Below, one piece after another: positions 1 to 7,060 of a stretch of 23,548 bases of DNA (the stretch's first letter is position 1; the number at the start of each line of letters is the position of its first letter). The DNA is from JAGQLF01 sp964437465 (GTDB lineage Bacteria > Patescibacteriota > Dojkabacteria > J137), in the NCBI GenBank assembly GCA_964437465.1, contig CAYTGI010000018.1, forward strand, positions 1 to 23,548, written 5' to 3'. The position numbers and the translations under genes were made by a program. The notes beneath the pieces were generated by a model that did no database searches, was not told the origin of the DNA, and saw nothing but the letters and a program-made list of their open reading frames with translations.

Positions 1-190
1 GAAGATTTTTAGGAACAGCCCAACTTTTTAAAACTCCTTCAACTTCTATTCTAAAATCATAATGAAGATTAGTAGCATCGTGCTTTTGAATTACGAACCT
101 AAGTTTTTTTCCACTTTCTTCAACTTTACCTTTAGGTTCGTTTGTACTTCTGAAATCTCGTTTTGTATTATATTTCTTAAGTTTTGACAT
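1..190 (-). CDS. ligD: DNA ligase D, N-terminal 3'-phosphoesterase domain (partial, runs off the left edge)
   Basis: Only the first ~63 residues are inside the window. The start is an ATG at 190, lying inside the last codons of ku (14-bp overlap), which implies translational coupling. After a basic N-terminus (MSKLKKYNTKRDF) comes the signature of the LigD phosphoesterase domain, FVIQKHDATNLHYDFRIE, followed by GVLKSWAVPKN. The two His and the Asp in QKH..LHYDF match the metal-binding and catalytic residues of this family. In bacterial NHEJ the domain trims 3' ends before sealing by the ligase and filling by the polymerase domain of LigD. Whether ligase and polymerase domains follow cannot be seen; a stand-alone phosphoesterase is possible. 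Adjacency to ku supports a repair role. Confidence 0.85.
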   Translation of the reverse strand, partial: MSKLKKYNTKRDFRSTNEPKGKVEESGKKLRFVIQKHDATNLHYDFRIEVEGVLKSWAVPKNL

Positions 191-953
191 TCATCTCTTC
201 TAAACTCTTCTTTAGCTGCTCCATTAGATCTTCTGTATTAAAATCTTTCTTCTCAAGCTTTTTAACTTTAACTGTTTTACCTTTACTTTTTGCTTTAATA
301 ATTTTTTGAAGTCCTTTTATATAATCATCTTCAAAATCAGAAATATTGAATTCATCACTCATGGACTCAATTAAAGTTTCTGCCATCTTTAATTCTTTAT
401 CGGAGATATCGGCTTTCTTTGGAATTTCTAAAGAGTCACTTTCCCTAACTTCATCCTCATATCTTAATTGATTAAGAATAAGCATATTTCCTTCAGGTTT
501 AATAATACAAAGATTTTCTCTATTTCTAAGAATAAATTCTGCTACTCCAACCTTCTTTGACTTCTTTAATGCTTTAACTAAAAGAGCGTATGTTTTTTTA
601 GCTCCTTTTCCAGGTTCAACATAGTAAGGTTTTTCAAAATAGATTGGATCAATCTCAGATTCTTTAACAAAAGAAGTTATCTCAATATTTTCACTTTTCT
701 CTAAATCAACCTTTTCAAAGTCCTCGTCTTCCAAAACAACATAATCTCCTTTCTTAAATTCAAATCCTTTTACAACATCTTTCCAAGGAACCTCCTTTCC
801 TGTTTTTGTATCGATACGAGCATATCTTATCTTTGAGAGATTTTTCTTACTAAGCATGTCTAAATCAAGTTGTACTGATTTAGTTGCGCTGTAAAGATTT
901 ATTGGGATATATATAAGTCCGAAGGTAATTCCTCCACTCCAAATTGGTCTCAT
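177..953 (-). CDS. ku: Ku protein, non-homologous end joining
   Basis: 258 aa, a typical length for a bacterial Ku homodimer subunit. The N-terminus MRPIWSGGITFGLIYIPINL is the family hallmark, followed by SATKSVQLDLDML and the beta-barrel segment around VPWKDVVKGFEF and YVVLEDEDFEKV. Further on are YFEKPYYVEPGKGAKKTYALL and a Lys-rich C-terminus (KAKSKGKTVKVKKLEKKDF), consistent with DNA and LigD binding. Ku rings thread onto double-strand ends and recruit LigD, whose start overlaps its stop. The gene lies 51 bp after ftsZ on the same strand. No promoter of its own is obvious, and a perfect 10-bp hairpin sits one base upstream of the ATG. NHEJ genes are uncommon in reduced CPR-type genomes (general knowledge), so this pair is notable. 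Confidence 0.95.
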   Translation of the reverse strand: MRPIWSGGITFGLIYIPINLYSATKSVQLDLDMLSKKNLSKIRYARIDTKTGKEVPWKDVVKGFEFKKGDYVVLEDEDFEKVDLEKSENIEITSFVKESEIDPIYFEKPYYVEPGKGAKKTYALLVKALKKSKKVGVAEFILRNRENLCIIKPEGNMLILNQLRYEDEVRESDSLEIPKKADISDKELKMAETLIESMSDEFNISDFEDDYIKGLQKIIKAKSKGKTVKVKKLEKKDFNTEDLMEQLKKSLEEMNVKT

Positions 954-954
954 A

Positions 955-979
955 AAAATGATCTAACTAAGATCATTTT
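955..979 (-). terminator. Perfect 10-bp hairpin between ftsZ and ku, touching the ku start codon
   Basis: On the minus strand AAAATGATCT, loop TAGTT, AGATCATTTT, then T and the ku ATG. The stem is perfect and ends in a run of five T, so it can act as an intrinsic terminator of the fts transcript. Because the U-run abuts the ku initiation codon it could equally hide the ku start. Structure seen directly; function inferred. Confidence 0.6.
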
Positions 980-1004
980 ACATGAATAGAAGTAAAGAGG
1001 ATAT

Positions 1005-2195
1005 TTAGTTATCTCGATGCCTCTTTCTCAAGAAGCTAGGAACATTCTCTAACTCATCATCATCAAGGTTGTCTGTTTTAACAGGGTGTCCTCCAGAAAG
1101 ATTTCCTAACACTCCGTCATCATCACTTTCCTCACTATCTTGACCACTATCACTCATAGCACTCATCCCTTTTCTTGCGGCCATTGTATCTAAATTAGAT
1201 TTTAGTTCTCCAACTGTATTTGTAAGAACAGCGTTAGATTTCTGTTCATCAAATCCAGTAGCTAAAACTGTAACCTCAAGTTTTTCTTCAAAAGAAGGAT
1301 CTATTGAAGCTCCGAAGATAAATGTAGCATCAGGAGCAATCTTTTGTTTAACAATTTCAGCAGCTTCGTTAACTTCTGACATTGCAAGATTTTTCCCACC
1401 TATAATATTAAACAGAACCCCTTGAGCACCATCAACTGATATTTCAAGTAACGGACTCTCTATAGCCATCTCCGCTGCTTCCTTAGCTCTATTTTCTCCA
1501 GTGGCCTCTCCAATACCCATCAAAGCAGTACCTCCATCAGACATAACTGATCTAACATCCGCAAAGTCAACATTAATCAAACCAGTTTGAGTAATTAAGT
1601 TAGCAATACTTCTTACAGCTTGTGCAAGAACATCATCTGCTTTCTTCATTGCATCAAGGAATGATGCATTCTTATCCATAATATCTAGTAGTCTTTGGTT
1701 AGGAACAACGATCAATGTATCTACTTTATCTCTTAATTCTTCAATACCTTTAAGGGCAAGATCCATCCTTCTTTGCATCTCGAAATTGAATGGCTTAGTT
1801 ACTACTGCAACTGTTAATGCTCCTAGGTTCTTAGAAATCCCAGCAACAATTGGAGCAGCTCCTGTTCCAGTTCCACCTCCCATCCCTGCAGTCACAAATA
1901 CCATGTCTGCTCCTGCTAGATTTTCATGAAGAATGTCAACACTCTCTTCAGCAGCTTTCTTACCAATAACTGGATTCCCACCACTTCCTAGTCCTCGTGT
2001 TATCTGTTCACCAATTCTCAACTTAATATCTGCCTTAGAATTCATTAACGCCTGAGCGTCAGTGTTAACTGCTAAAAATTCTACGTCTTCTATATTATGA
2101 TCAGTAATCATAGTATTGACGGCGTTACCTCCACCGCCACCAACTCCAACAACTTTGATTTTTGCTGAAAGAGCTGCTTGAGGCTTTACTAACAT
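1005..2195 (-). CDS. ftsZ: Cell division protein FtsZ
   Basis: 396 aa tubulin-like GTPase that forms the Z ring. The nucleotide-binding start VGVGGGGGNAVN (about 16-27), the tubulin signature GMGGGTGTG (about 104-112) and the T7 catalytic loop N208-V-D210-F-A-D213 are all present, so GTPase activity is expected. The core ends near residue 320. A Ser/Asp/Gly-rich linker follows (about 345-380), and the C-terminus NVPSFLRKRHRDN matches the conserved FtsZ tail peptide that binds FtsA. It follows ftsA in the standard order with a 143-bp gap holding a strong promoter. The start is ATG with no Shine-Dalgarno. Nothing is missing from the active site. Confidence 0.98.
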   Translation of the reverse strand: MLVKPQAALSAKIKVVGVGGGGGNAVNTMITDHNIEDVEFLAVNTDAQALMNSKADIKLRIGEQITRGLGSGGNPVIGKKAAEESVDILHENLAGADMVFVTAGMGGGTGTGAAPIVAGISKNLGALTVAVVTKPFNFEMQRRMDLALKGIEELRDKVDTLIVVPNQRLLDIMDKNASFLDAMKKADDVLAQAVRSIANLITQTGLINVDFADVRSVMSDGGTALMGIGEATGENRAKEAAEMAIESPLLEISVDGAQGVLFNIIGGKNLAMSEVNEAAEIVKQKIAPDATFIFGASIDPSFEEKLEVTVLATGFDEQKSNAVLTNTVGELKSNLDTMAARKGMSAMSDSGQDSEESDDDGVLGNLSGGHPVKTDNLDDDELENVPSFLRKRHRDN

Positions 2196-2227
2196 ATGTT
2201 CAAACTTTAATGTCTAATATACAGAAT

Positions 2228-2256
2228 ATATTAATCCACATAATACAAAAGTGCAA
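2228..2256 (-). promoter_or_regulatory. Sigma70-type promoter of ftsZ
   Basis: Minus strand TTGCAC - 17 bp - TATATT region read as TAATAT, with optimal spacing. The expected transcript start is about 25 bases before the ftsZ ATG. It gives ftsZ expression independent of ftsA. Confidence 0.65.
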
Positions 2257-2338
2257 GTATTGTTTACAATTAGAATTTTGGTGTTCAAAATAGTTACCCA
2301 AAATCTATCCTTTAAAATGATTGTTAGTCAACTAAATC

Positions 2339-3595
2339 CTAAGGTAACAGATTTCTTATAAATCCGATTATTTTATTAGGTATTCCAGCTCCAGGAGATC
2401 CTCCTCCACCCTTTGTAAATCTTGAGCCTCCTGAAACAAAGCTATCGTCTTGTAGCCCATGCTGGATTAATCCTTGAAGTGTTCCGAAAGATGGTGAAGA
2501 AATACTATCGATTAACCCATCAAGACCTCTTGGAGAACCAACTCTCGCGGGTACACCGAAGACCTTACTTGCTATGTTATTAATTTCTGGAAGACTTGCA
2601 GATCCTCCGGTAATTACCACTCCTGCTGGAAGCTTTGCATCGTGACCACCATGCTCAATGTTTTCTAAAACTAATTTAAAAATTTCTTCTATTCTATCAG
2701 TCATAATCTCCAAGAATAATTTCTTAGACATTGTTTTAATTCCTTCTATTCCTAACTCTTCTACACTAATGACATCAGTGTTTTCCTTTTTCTTACTCAT
2801 TGCTGCTTTTTTAAAAAGCTCATTGGCACTTGTTTTAACTTTTTCCGCATCATCAAGTGAGAATAATCTTAAACCAGCAGCTAAATCTCTAGTTACATTA
2901 CTTCCTCCAAATGGAATACAAGCACTATAAGTAACTGCATCCTCTACAAAAGTTGTAATCGTTGTTGTTCCACCTCCCATATCTAATAACAGGACGCCAA
3001 GCTCTTTCTCTGTTGGAGTTAATACTGAGTGAGATGAAGCCCAGCCACTAAAGACAATATCGTCAATCTTTAAACCTATACTTTGAATACATCTCTCAAT
3101 ATTATGAATCGCTGTAGAGGGAGCTGAAATAATATGAGCATCAACTTCTAACCTTGTCCCAGTCATACCCACAGGATTTTTTATCCCAGTCTGTTGATCA
3201 ACAATAAATTCTCGTGGTATTAAGTGAATAATTTCTCTAGCTTGAGGTATTGCTACTGTTTTTGCCTGCTCTAATGATCTAAGAACATCATCTTCAAGAA
3301 TTTCAGAGTCAGAAATAGCAACTACTCCTTTGTTATTATTTGATACAATGTTTTTCCCATTTATTGAAACATAAGCCGAGGATACTGTTAATCCTGCCAT
3401 TCTTTCTGCTCCGTTTAATGCTGATGCGATTGAGTTAATTGCTTCTTCTATTCCGGTAATCTCACCTTTCTTAATTCCATATGATGGGTGAGATGCTTCA
3501 CCAATTACTTTAGCCTTTCCGTTTTCATCTACAACTGTTACAACTGCACTTACTTTATGAGAACCAATATCAATCGCAGTAATTATGTTAGACAT
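2339..3595 (-). CDS. ftsA: Cell division protein FtsA
   Basis: 418 aa actin-fold ATPase that tethers FtsZ to the membrane. Seen: phosphate-1 motif AIDIGSHKVSAVV (about 7-19); the 1C insertion domain after it, with YVSINGKNIVS; phosphate-2 motif LLLDMGGGTTTITTF near residue 205; and adenosine motif VVITGGSASLPEI near 327. The C-terminus is the expected amphipathic membrane-targeting helix (IPNKIIGFIRNLLP) after a Gly/Ser-rich linker. The start is ATG; there is no Shine-Dalgarno. Upstream is an unknown two-TM protein and then ftsQ, downstream ftsZ, giving a reduced dcw order. FtsA and FtsZ together form the proto-ring. Confidence 0.97.
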   Translation of the reverse strand: MSNIITAIDIGSHKVSAVVTVVDENGKAKVIGEASHPSYGIKKGEITGIEEAINSIASALNGAERMAGLTVSSAYVSINGKNIVSNNNKGVVAISDSEILEDDVLRSLEQAKTVAIPQAREIIHLIPREFIVDQQTGIKNPVGMTGTRLEVDAHIISAPSTAIHNIERCIQSIGLKIDDIVFSGWASSHSVLTPTEKELGVLLLDMGGGTTTITTFVEDAVTYSACIPFGGSNVTRDLAAGLRLFSLDDAEKVKTSANELFKKAAMSKKKENTDVISVEELGIEGIKTMSKKLFLEIMTDRIEEIFKLVLENIEHGGHDAKLPAGVVITGGSASLPEINNIASKVFGVPARVGSPRGLDGLIDSISSPSFGTLQGLIQHGLQDDSFVSGGSRFTKGGGGSPGAGIPNKIIGFIRNLLP

Positions 3596-3610
3596 ATCGT
3601 ATTAGTTGGT

Positions 3611-3639
3611 TATATAAAGTTATTGACTAAAGTTTACAA
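3611..3639 (-). promoter_or_regulatory. Probable promoter of ftsA
   Basis: Minus strand TTGTAA - 17 bp - TATATA. The predicted start lies about 8-10 bases before the ATG at 3595, giving a very short leader without a ribosome-binding site. Confidence 0.5.
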
Positions 3640-3676
3640 TCATTCAGCCTGTAAAGCAACAGCATTCTAACAAGGG

Positions 3677-4396
3677 CTAGATATTTTGGCTAGTTTTATT
3701 TAGCTTACTATTAGATGAGATGATCAAAATAACACCTATAATAAAAGCCCAAAAAAAGCCAATCAAAAATGAGATAGCATTCCTTGTACCATAACCTACA
3801 TCAAATAAAAGCACTAAAGGTTCAGAAACCGATACATCTGGTATCTCCATGACCTCCTCATTACAATTTATAATATTAAAAGATTCTACTCTGCTTTCAG
3901 CAATAATCTCATCAGTAAATTTTCTTCTTATTTCTACTTTCCATAAATAAGACCCGCAATCCAACTCTCTATTTATTTCATGAGATTCATGTTTACCATT
4001 TAAAGTTTTCTCAAGATCACCTCTTGAAACTATTTCATCATCAGACAAATAAACCACTGTTTCCAACTCATCATCAAGATATTGGTCTAAATCGGGCATG
4101 ATCCAAGCAAACTCAGGCCTTCTTTCTTCAATTTCTAAGTCATTCTCTAGTACTTGAAGGTCTATTGTAAGAATGTTGATGTCAGGACTAGGATCGCTTA
4201 AATCAAATTCAGGTTGATACTCAAGACTTGTATTCAAGTTACCGAAAGGTGTCTCTTGCATTTGAGCTAAGAGATAGTCTTTATTTATTTCTGCGTTAAC
4301 ACCTCCTATCTTAAAGAATATTGAGATTAGCATTAGAAATGTAATAATTTTAGAGCAGATCTTTATTAGGTTAGATGTCCTGAAAGTATTATTCAA
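3677..4396 (-). CDS. Unknown exported protein with one beta-sandwich-like domain and a C-terminal anchor
   Basis: 239 aa, family not recognised. The start used is TTG at 4396; no ATG gives a complete signal sequence. Residues about 9-35 form a signal peptide (IKICSKIITFLMLISIFFKI, then GVNA before E). The middle (about 75-180) has the spacing of an Ig/fibronectin-like domain: RPEFAWIMP, a Glu/Asp-rich strand with VVYLSDDE, then CGSYLWKVEIRRKFT and SFNII. A C-terminal TM helix (about 205-228, FLIGFFWAFIIGVILII) is followed by a short polar tail. The predicted topology is a periplasm-facing domain anchored at the C-terminus. It sits between ftsQ and ftsA, so a divisome-linked role is reasonable but unproven. 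Two Cys in the sandwich region could pair. Confidence 0.7.
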   Translation of the reverse strand: MNNTFRTSNLIKICSKIITFLMLISIFFKIGGVNAEINKDYLLAQMQETPFGNLNTSLEYQPEFDLSDPSPDINILTIDLQVLENDLEIEERRPEFAWIMPDLDQYLDDELETVVYLSDDEIVSRGDLEKTLNGKHESHEINRELDCGSYLWKVEIRRKFTDEIIAESRVESFNIINCNEEVMEIPDVSVSEPLVLLFDVGYGTRNAISFLIGFFWAFIIGVILIISSNSKLNKTSQNI

Positions 4397-4411
4397 AATT
4401 ATGATTTTAAC

Positions 4412-4440
4412 TACATAAATTTATCAGATAAAGTGCTCAA
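4412..4440 (-). promoter_or_regulatory. Possible promoter for the unknown gene after ftsQ
   Basis: Minus strand TTGAGC - 17 bp - TATGTA in the 56-bp gap after ftsQ. The -10 is weak, so this is only a candidate; readthrough from ftsQ would also serve. Confidence 0.3.
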
Positions 4441-4452
4441 TATCTAAATATA

Positions 4453-5538
4453 CTAATTGGTTCCAGTAAAATTTTCAGTCCTAAAGTCAAATATACGATA
4501 CTGGTTATATTGGCTAGTCTTAGAGATCGTTAAGTATCTATCTATTTGTTTTAAAATCTCCTCTTCGTTAAGACCACCAAATATTAGTACTTTTTCGTTA
4601 GATGTATAAATTTCTATTCTTATATAATTAACCCACCTTACATCTTCTACAATCACAGTTTCCGTGTTTACTTGACTAATTATATTATCAATAACCTCTA
4701 GATCTAAAAACCTGTCCTCAACATCCTCGTCGTAAGCAAATTCATAAAACTTAACAACAGGATAATCTCCAAAGTTTTCCTTTAAAAATGCAGATCTAGT
4801 CTGGAAGTATTCTTCAATTTTCAATTCAGCTTCAGATACTATAGCATTTAAAATTTCTTCCTTTTCTTCTAAAGAAACTTCCTCCCAATTGAAATCAGAA
4901 ATCTCATCTTCTTCTAAATTTTCAATGTATCTTTTTTGTATATACTCTGAATCAACAGTTAATTCTCCCTCAACCCACCCCCTCTCTTGTTCACTTAAAT
5001 CAAGTGGAGCTGGAATAGATCCCAGCTCGATAACTTCATAATTATTATCTAACAGGGCATATTTCTGAAAGTCAAGGTAAAAGACACTTGGAGTTCTGGA
5101 AAGTATTTCTATTTCTATCTTATTAGGATAAACTTTTCTTGCGAAGATGTTATCTGTGTAAGGAATTGTTTCTCTAGCAACATTTTCAATTTCATATATT
5201 GAAGTAAATAGAATATTATTACCCTCAAATGCTATTCGAATTCTTTCGATACCCCTACTGTCTTCTGATTTTATTTCTATATTCTCAATAATAAAAAAAT
5301 CTGAAAAAAAAATTATATATCCTATGCCCAAAAGTAAAGCACTCACTGGAAGTAATAATAATGAAGCAAATCGAAATTTTGTTCTTACTATTTTATCTTT
5401 TTTCTTAGGGGCTTTAGCCTGAATAATATTATTAATATTCTTTTTTGGCTTAGATCTTAGGTGGCTATATGAACCCTGATGAAATCTAGGTTTCTGTACT
5501 TTTGGCTGCTTTTTCCTTCTAAATATCTTAAACCTCAT
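4453..5538 (-). CDS. ftsQ: Cell division protein FtsQ/DivIB-like (POTRA domain)
   Basis: 361 aa. The first ~50 residues are a very basic cytoplasmic tail (MRFKIFRRKKQPKVQKPRF). They are followed by one TM helix (about 58-80, LLLLPVSALLLGIGYIIFF) and a periplasmic POTRA-like domain beginning IIENIEIKSED. Next come NIFARKVYPNKIEIEI and RTPSVFYLDFQKYALLDNN, the usual FtsQ beta-domain entry. An acidic helical stretch (about 175-265) lengthens the beta domain relative to typical FtsQ (~250-280 aa). Position upstream of ftsA and ftsZ on the same strand agrees. FtsQ links the proto-ring to the septal wall synthases. It starts with ATG, with TATAAT only 5 bases upstream and the rpsO terminator just before that, so its mRNA is probably leaderless. 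Confidence 0.85.
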   Translation of the reverse strand: MRFKIFRRKKQPKVQKPRFHQGSYSHLRSKPKKNINNIIQAKAPKKKDKIVRTKFRFASLLLLPVSALLLGIGYIIFFSDFFIIENIEIKSEDSRGIERIRIAFEGNNILFTSIYEIENVARETIPYTDNIFARKVYPNKIEIEILSRTPSVFYLDFQKYALLDNNYEVIELGSIPAPLDLSEQERGWVEGELTVDSEYIQKRYIENLEEDEISDFNWEEVSLEEKEEILNAIVSEAELKIEEYFQTRSAFLKENFGDYPVVKFYEFAYDEDVEDRFLDLEVIDNIISQVNTETVIVEDVRWVNYIRIEIYTSNEKVLIFGGLNEEEILKQIDRYLTISKTSQYNQYRIFDFRTENFTGTN

Positions 5539-5543
5539 GCATC

Positions 5544-5549
5544 ATTATA
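5544..5549 (-). promoter_or_regulatory. -10 box of ftsQ, five bases from the ATG
   Basis: A perfect TATAAT on the minus strand followed by GATGC and then the ATG. There is no convincing -35 at 16-18 bp, where the upstream bases are the rpsO terminator stem. Transcription would start at or next to the A of the ATG. Confidence 0.5.
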
Positions 5550-5550
5550 G

Positions 5551-5580
5551 ACAAAACCCTGAACCTTTTGGGTTCAGGGT
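5551..5580 (-). terminator. Intrinsic terminator after rpsO
   Basis: Perfect 10-bp stem ACCCTGAACC / GGTTCAGGGT with a 5-nt loop, followed on the minus strand by TTTTG. It lies 20 bp after the rpsO stop. It separates ribosomal-protein transcription from the division cluster. Confidence 0.9.
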
Positions 5581-5600
5581 ATAATCGTTTTTATTATTGC

Positions 5601-5891
5601 TTACATACCTATTTTCGCAAGAAACTTCTTTACCTTTTCTTTGTCCTCTTCTGTTCTTTCAAGGTATTTGATTAATCTTCTTCTTGCGCCAACAAGCTTT
5701 AATAATCCTCTTCTTGAGTGATTATCTTTTTTATTTGACTTTAGATGTTCAGCAAGATGATTAATCCTTTCTGTCATCAATGCAATTTGAACCATTGGTG
5801 AACCAGTATCTTCTTCATGAAGACCAAATTCTTTAATGATTTTTGCCTTAGCATCTTTGTCTTTCGCAAATCTTGATTTTTTGCTAGCCAT
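5601..5891 (-). CDS. rpsO: 30S ribosomal protein S15
   Basis: 96 aa, slightly longer than the usual 88-89 because of a basic N-terminus (MASKKSRFAKDKDAK). Hallmarks are FGLHEEDTGSPMVQIALMTERI, HLKSNKKDNHSRRGLLKLV and RRRLIKYLERTE. The central basic helix contacts 16S rRNA helix 22 and the h20-h22 three-way junction during assembly of the small-subunit platform. It is a single-gene transcript here: a good promoter upstream and a strong hairpin terminator downstream. pnp, often adjacent in other bacteria, is not next to it. Confidence 0.98.
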   Translation of the reverse strand: MASKKSRFAKDKDAKAKIIKEFGLHEEDTGSPMVQIALMTERINHLAEHLKSNKKDNHSRRGLLKLVGARRRLIKYLERTEEDKEKVKKFLAKIGM

Positions 5892-5915
5892 ATTTTGTAA
5901 TTAATTTCTTCAATT

Positions 5916-5944
5916 ATTATATAGCAAAATTGGGAAATCTGCAA
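5916..5944 (-). promoter_or_regulatory. Strong sigma70-type promoter of rpsO
   Basis: Minus strand TTGCAG - 17 bp - TATAAT, near consensus. The predicted leader is about 18 nt. No Shine-Dalgarno is visible between the start site and the ATG. Confidence 0.75.
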
Positions 5945-5977
5945 CGCCCACTTGCATTTCTTTTTACAATATTAGAC

Positions 5978-6295
5978 TTATTGATCTCCACTCTTCTCTT
6001 TTCTCTTCTTATTCTTCTTCATTAGCCAATCTTTAAGTTGGCTAGCCAATCCCATGTTTAATGCAAATGAAAATATACTACCTAAAACAGATCCTTTCAC
6101 AACTGATTTCTTCATAGATTTAACTCCATCAGAAATTGCTCCAGAAACTTCAGAAGTATCTTCAAGTATATTAGTTGTTTCGTCAACCATTTTTCTTACT
6201 GAAATTAGAAGCTTAACCACATAATATGTAAATAAGAGTATTGAGATACTTATTGATAAAATCAAAATTGCTTTTAAAATAAATTCTTGATCCAT
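5978..6295 (-). CDS. Small single-pass membrane protein, unknown
   Basis: 105 aa from the ATG at 6295. A longer reading frame opens at 6346, but that ATG falls inside the -35 box of the promoter at 6318-6346, so the inner start is preferred. One TM helix (about 7-32, AILILSISISILLFTYYVVKLL) is followed by a predicted helical segment (VRKMVDETTNILEDTSEV). Then come VVKGSVLGSIFSFALNMGLA and a very basic C-terminus (KKNKKRKEKSGDQ). The layout recalls DUF948-type membrane-anchored coiled proteins, but no family signature is certain. It is transcribed divergently from the hydrolase-murF-femAB operon. Confidence 0.7.
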   Translation of the reverse strand: MDQEFILKAILILSISISILLFTYYVVKLLISVRKMVDETTNILEDTSEVSGAISDGVKSMKKSVVKGSVLGSIFSFALNMGLASQLKDWLMKKNKKRKEKSGDQ

Positions 6296-6317
6296 AATTA
6301 TTATTTCTACTGCTTTT

Positions 6318-6346
6318 AGTATAGTCTGTAAGTATATATAAAACAA
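6318..6346 (-). promoter_or_regulatory. Promoter of the small membrane protein, in a divergent intergenic region
   Basis: Minus strand TTGTTT - 17 bp - TATACT, predicted leader about 15 nt. The same 57-bp gap must also drive the plus-strand operon starting at 6353. For that strand only an AT-rich TATAAA (6337-6342) with no good -35 is seen. Confidence 0.55.
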
Positions 6347-6352
6347 TTAATA

Positions 6353-7060
6353 ATGAAACAAGATATTCCTACAATCGTATTACTACACGGATGGGGAGGT
6401 ACTCGAGAAAGCCTAGCTGCACTTGCAAACGAATTAATAAAAGGAAACTATCAGACGTTAATTCTAGAAATGCCTGGCCATGGGGAAACTCAGAAAATGG
6501 ATAAACCATGGAATATGAAAGATTTTGCGACTTGGCTTAAAGATAATTTAGACGAAAGAAGCTTACAAAATTACATACTAGTCGGTCATTCCTTTGGTGG
6601 AAAAATTATATTAGAAAGTGTAATTGAAGGAATCCTAAGTCCTGTAAAAATATTTTTAATTAATATTAGTGGAATAAAGCCTAAAAACACATTTAAAAAA
6701 GAGTTATTCAGATTTTTAAGCAAAGTATCTAAGCCTTTTTCTACCCTCCCCTTTTCAAATTCAATTAAAAAAATTATATATAAATATGTAATAAGAGAAC
6801 AGGATTACGCTAATACATCAGGCAATCTCAAAGAAACCTTCAAGATAATCAACGAAGAACATTATGGTGATAAGTTGAAAAAAATTTCTATTCCTACAAT
6901 AATAATATGGGGAAAAGAGGACAAGGTTACTCCGATTTGGATGGGAAGAAAGATTAATAATGAGATACCTAATTCAAAGTTTATTGAGATGGATGGAACC
7001 CATGGACTTCCTCTAAAAAAACCTAAAGAAGTAGCTTTACAAATTATTAATAATATATGA
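6353..7060 (+). CDS. Alpha/beta hydrolase
   Basis: 235 aa, single-domain alpha/beta hydrolase. Seen: oxyanion-hole strand IVLLHGWGGT (8-17) and PGHGE (41-45); nucleophile elbow GHSFGG with Ser80; acid Asp190 in IIWGKEDKVTP; and His217 in DGTHGLP. The triad is complete. A helical cap lies at about 105-175. Substrate is not predictable; the family includes esterases and lipases. Its stop overlaps the murF start by 4 bp (ATGA), so it is translationally coupled to a cell-wall operon. That hints at a role in envelope precursor or lipid handling (inference). The start is ATG about 10 bases after an AT-rich -10-like box, so the leader is short. Confidence 0.85.
   Translation: MKQDIPTIVLLHGWGGTRESLAALANELIKGNYQTLILEMPGHGETQKMDKPWNMKDFATWLKDNLDERSLQNYILVGHSFGGKIILESVIEGILSPVKIFLINISGIKPKNTFKKELFRFLSKVSKPFSTLPFSNSIKKIIYKYVIREQDYANTSGNLKETFKIINEEHYGDKLKKISIPTIIIWGKEDKVTPIWMGRKINNEIPNSKFIEMDGTHGLPLKKPKEVALQIINNI

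Noticed and set aside
2275..2304. ATTTTGG / CCAAAAT inverted repeat between ftsA and ftsZ as a terminator
   Set aside because: Only 7 bp, AT-rich, with a long loop and no T-run; not a convincing terminator.
5978..6346. Longer 122-aa form of the small membrane protein
   Set aside because: Its start codon lies in the -35 box of the best promoter; the ATG at 6295 begins the natural TM protein.
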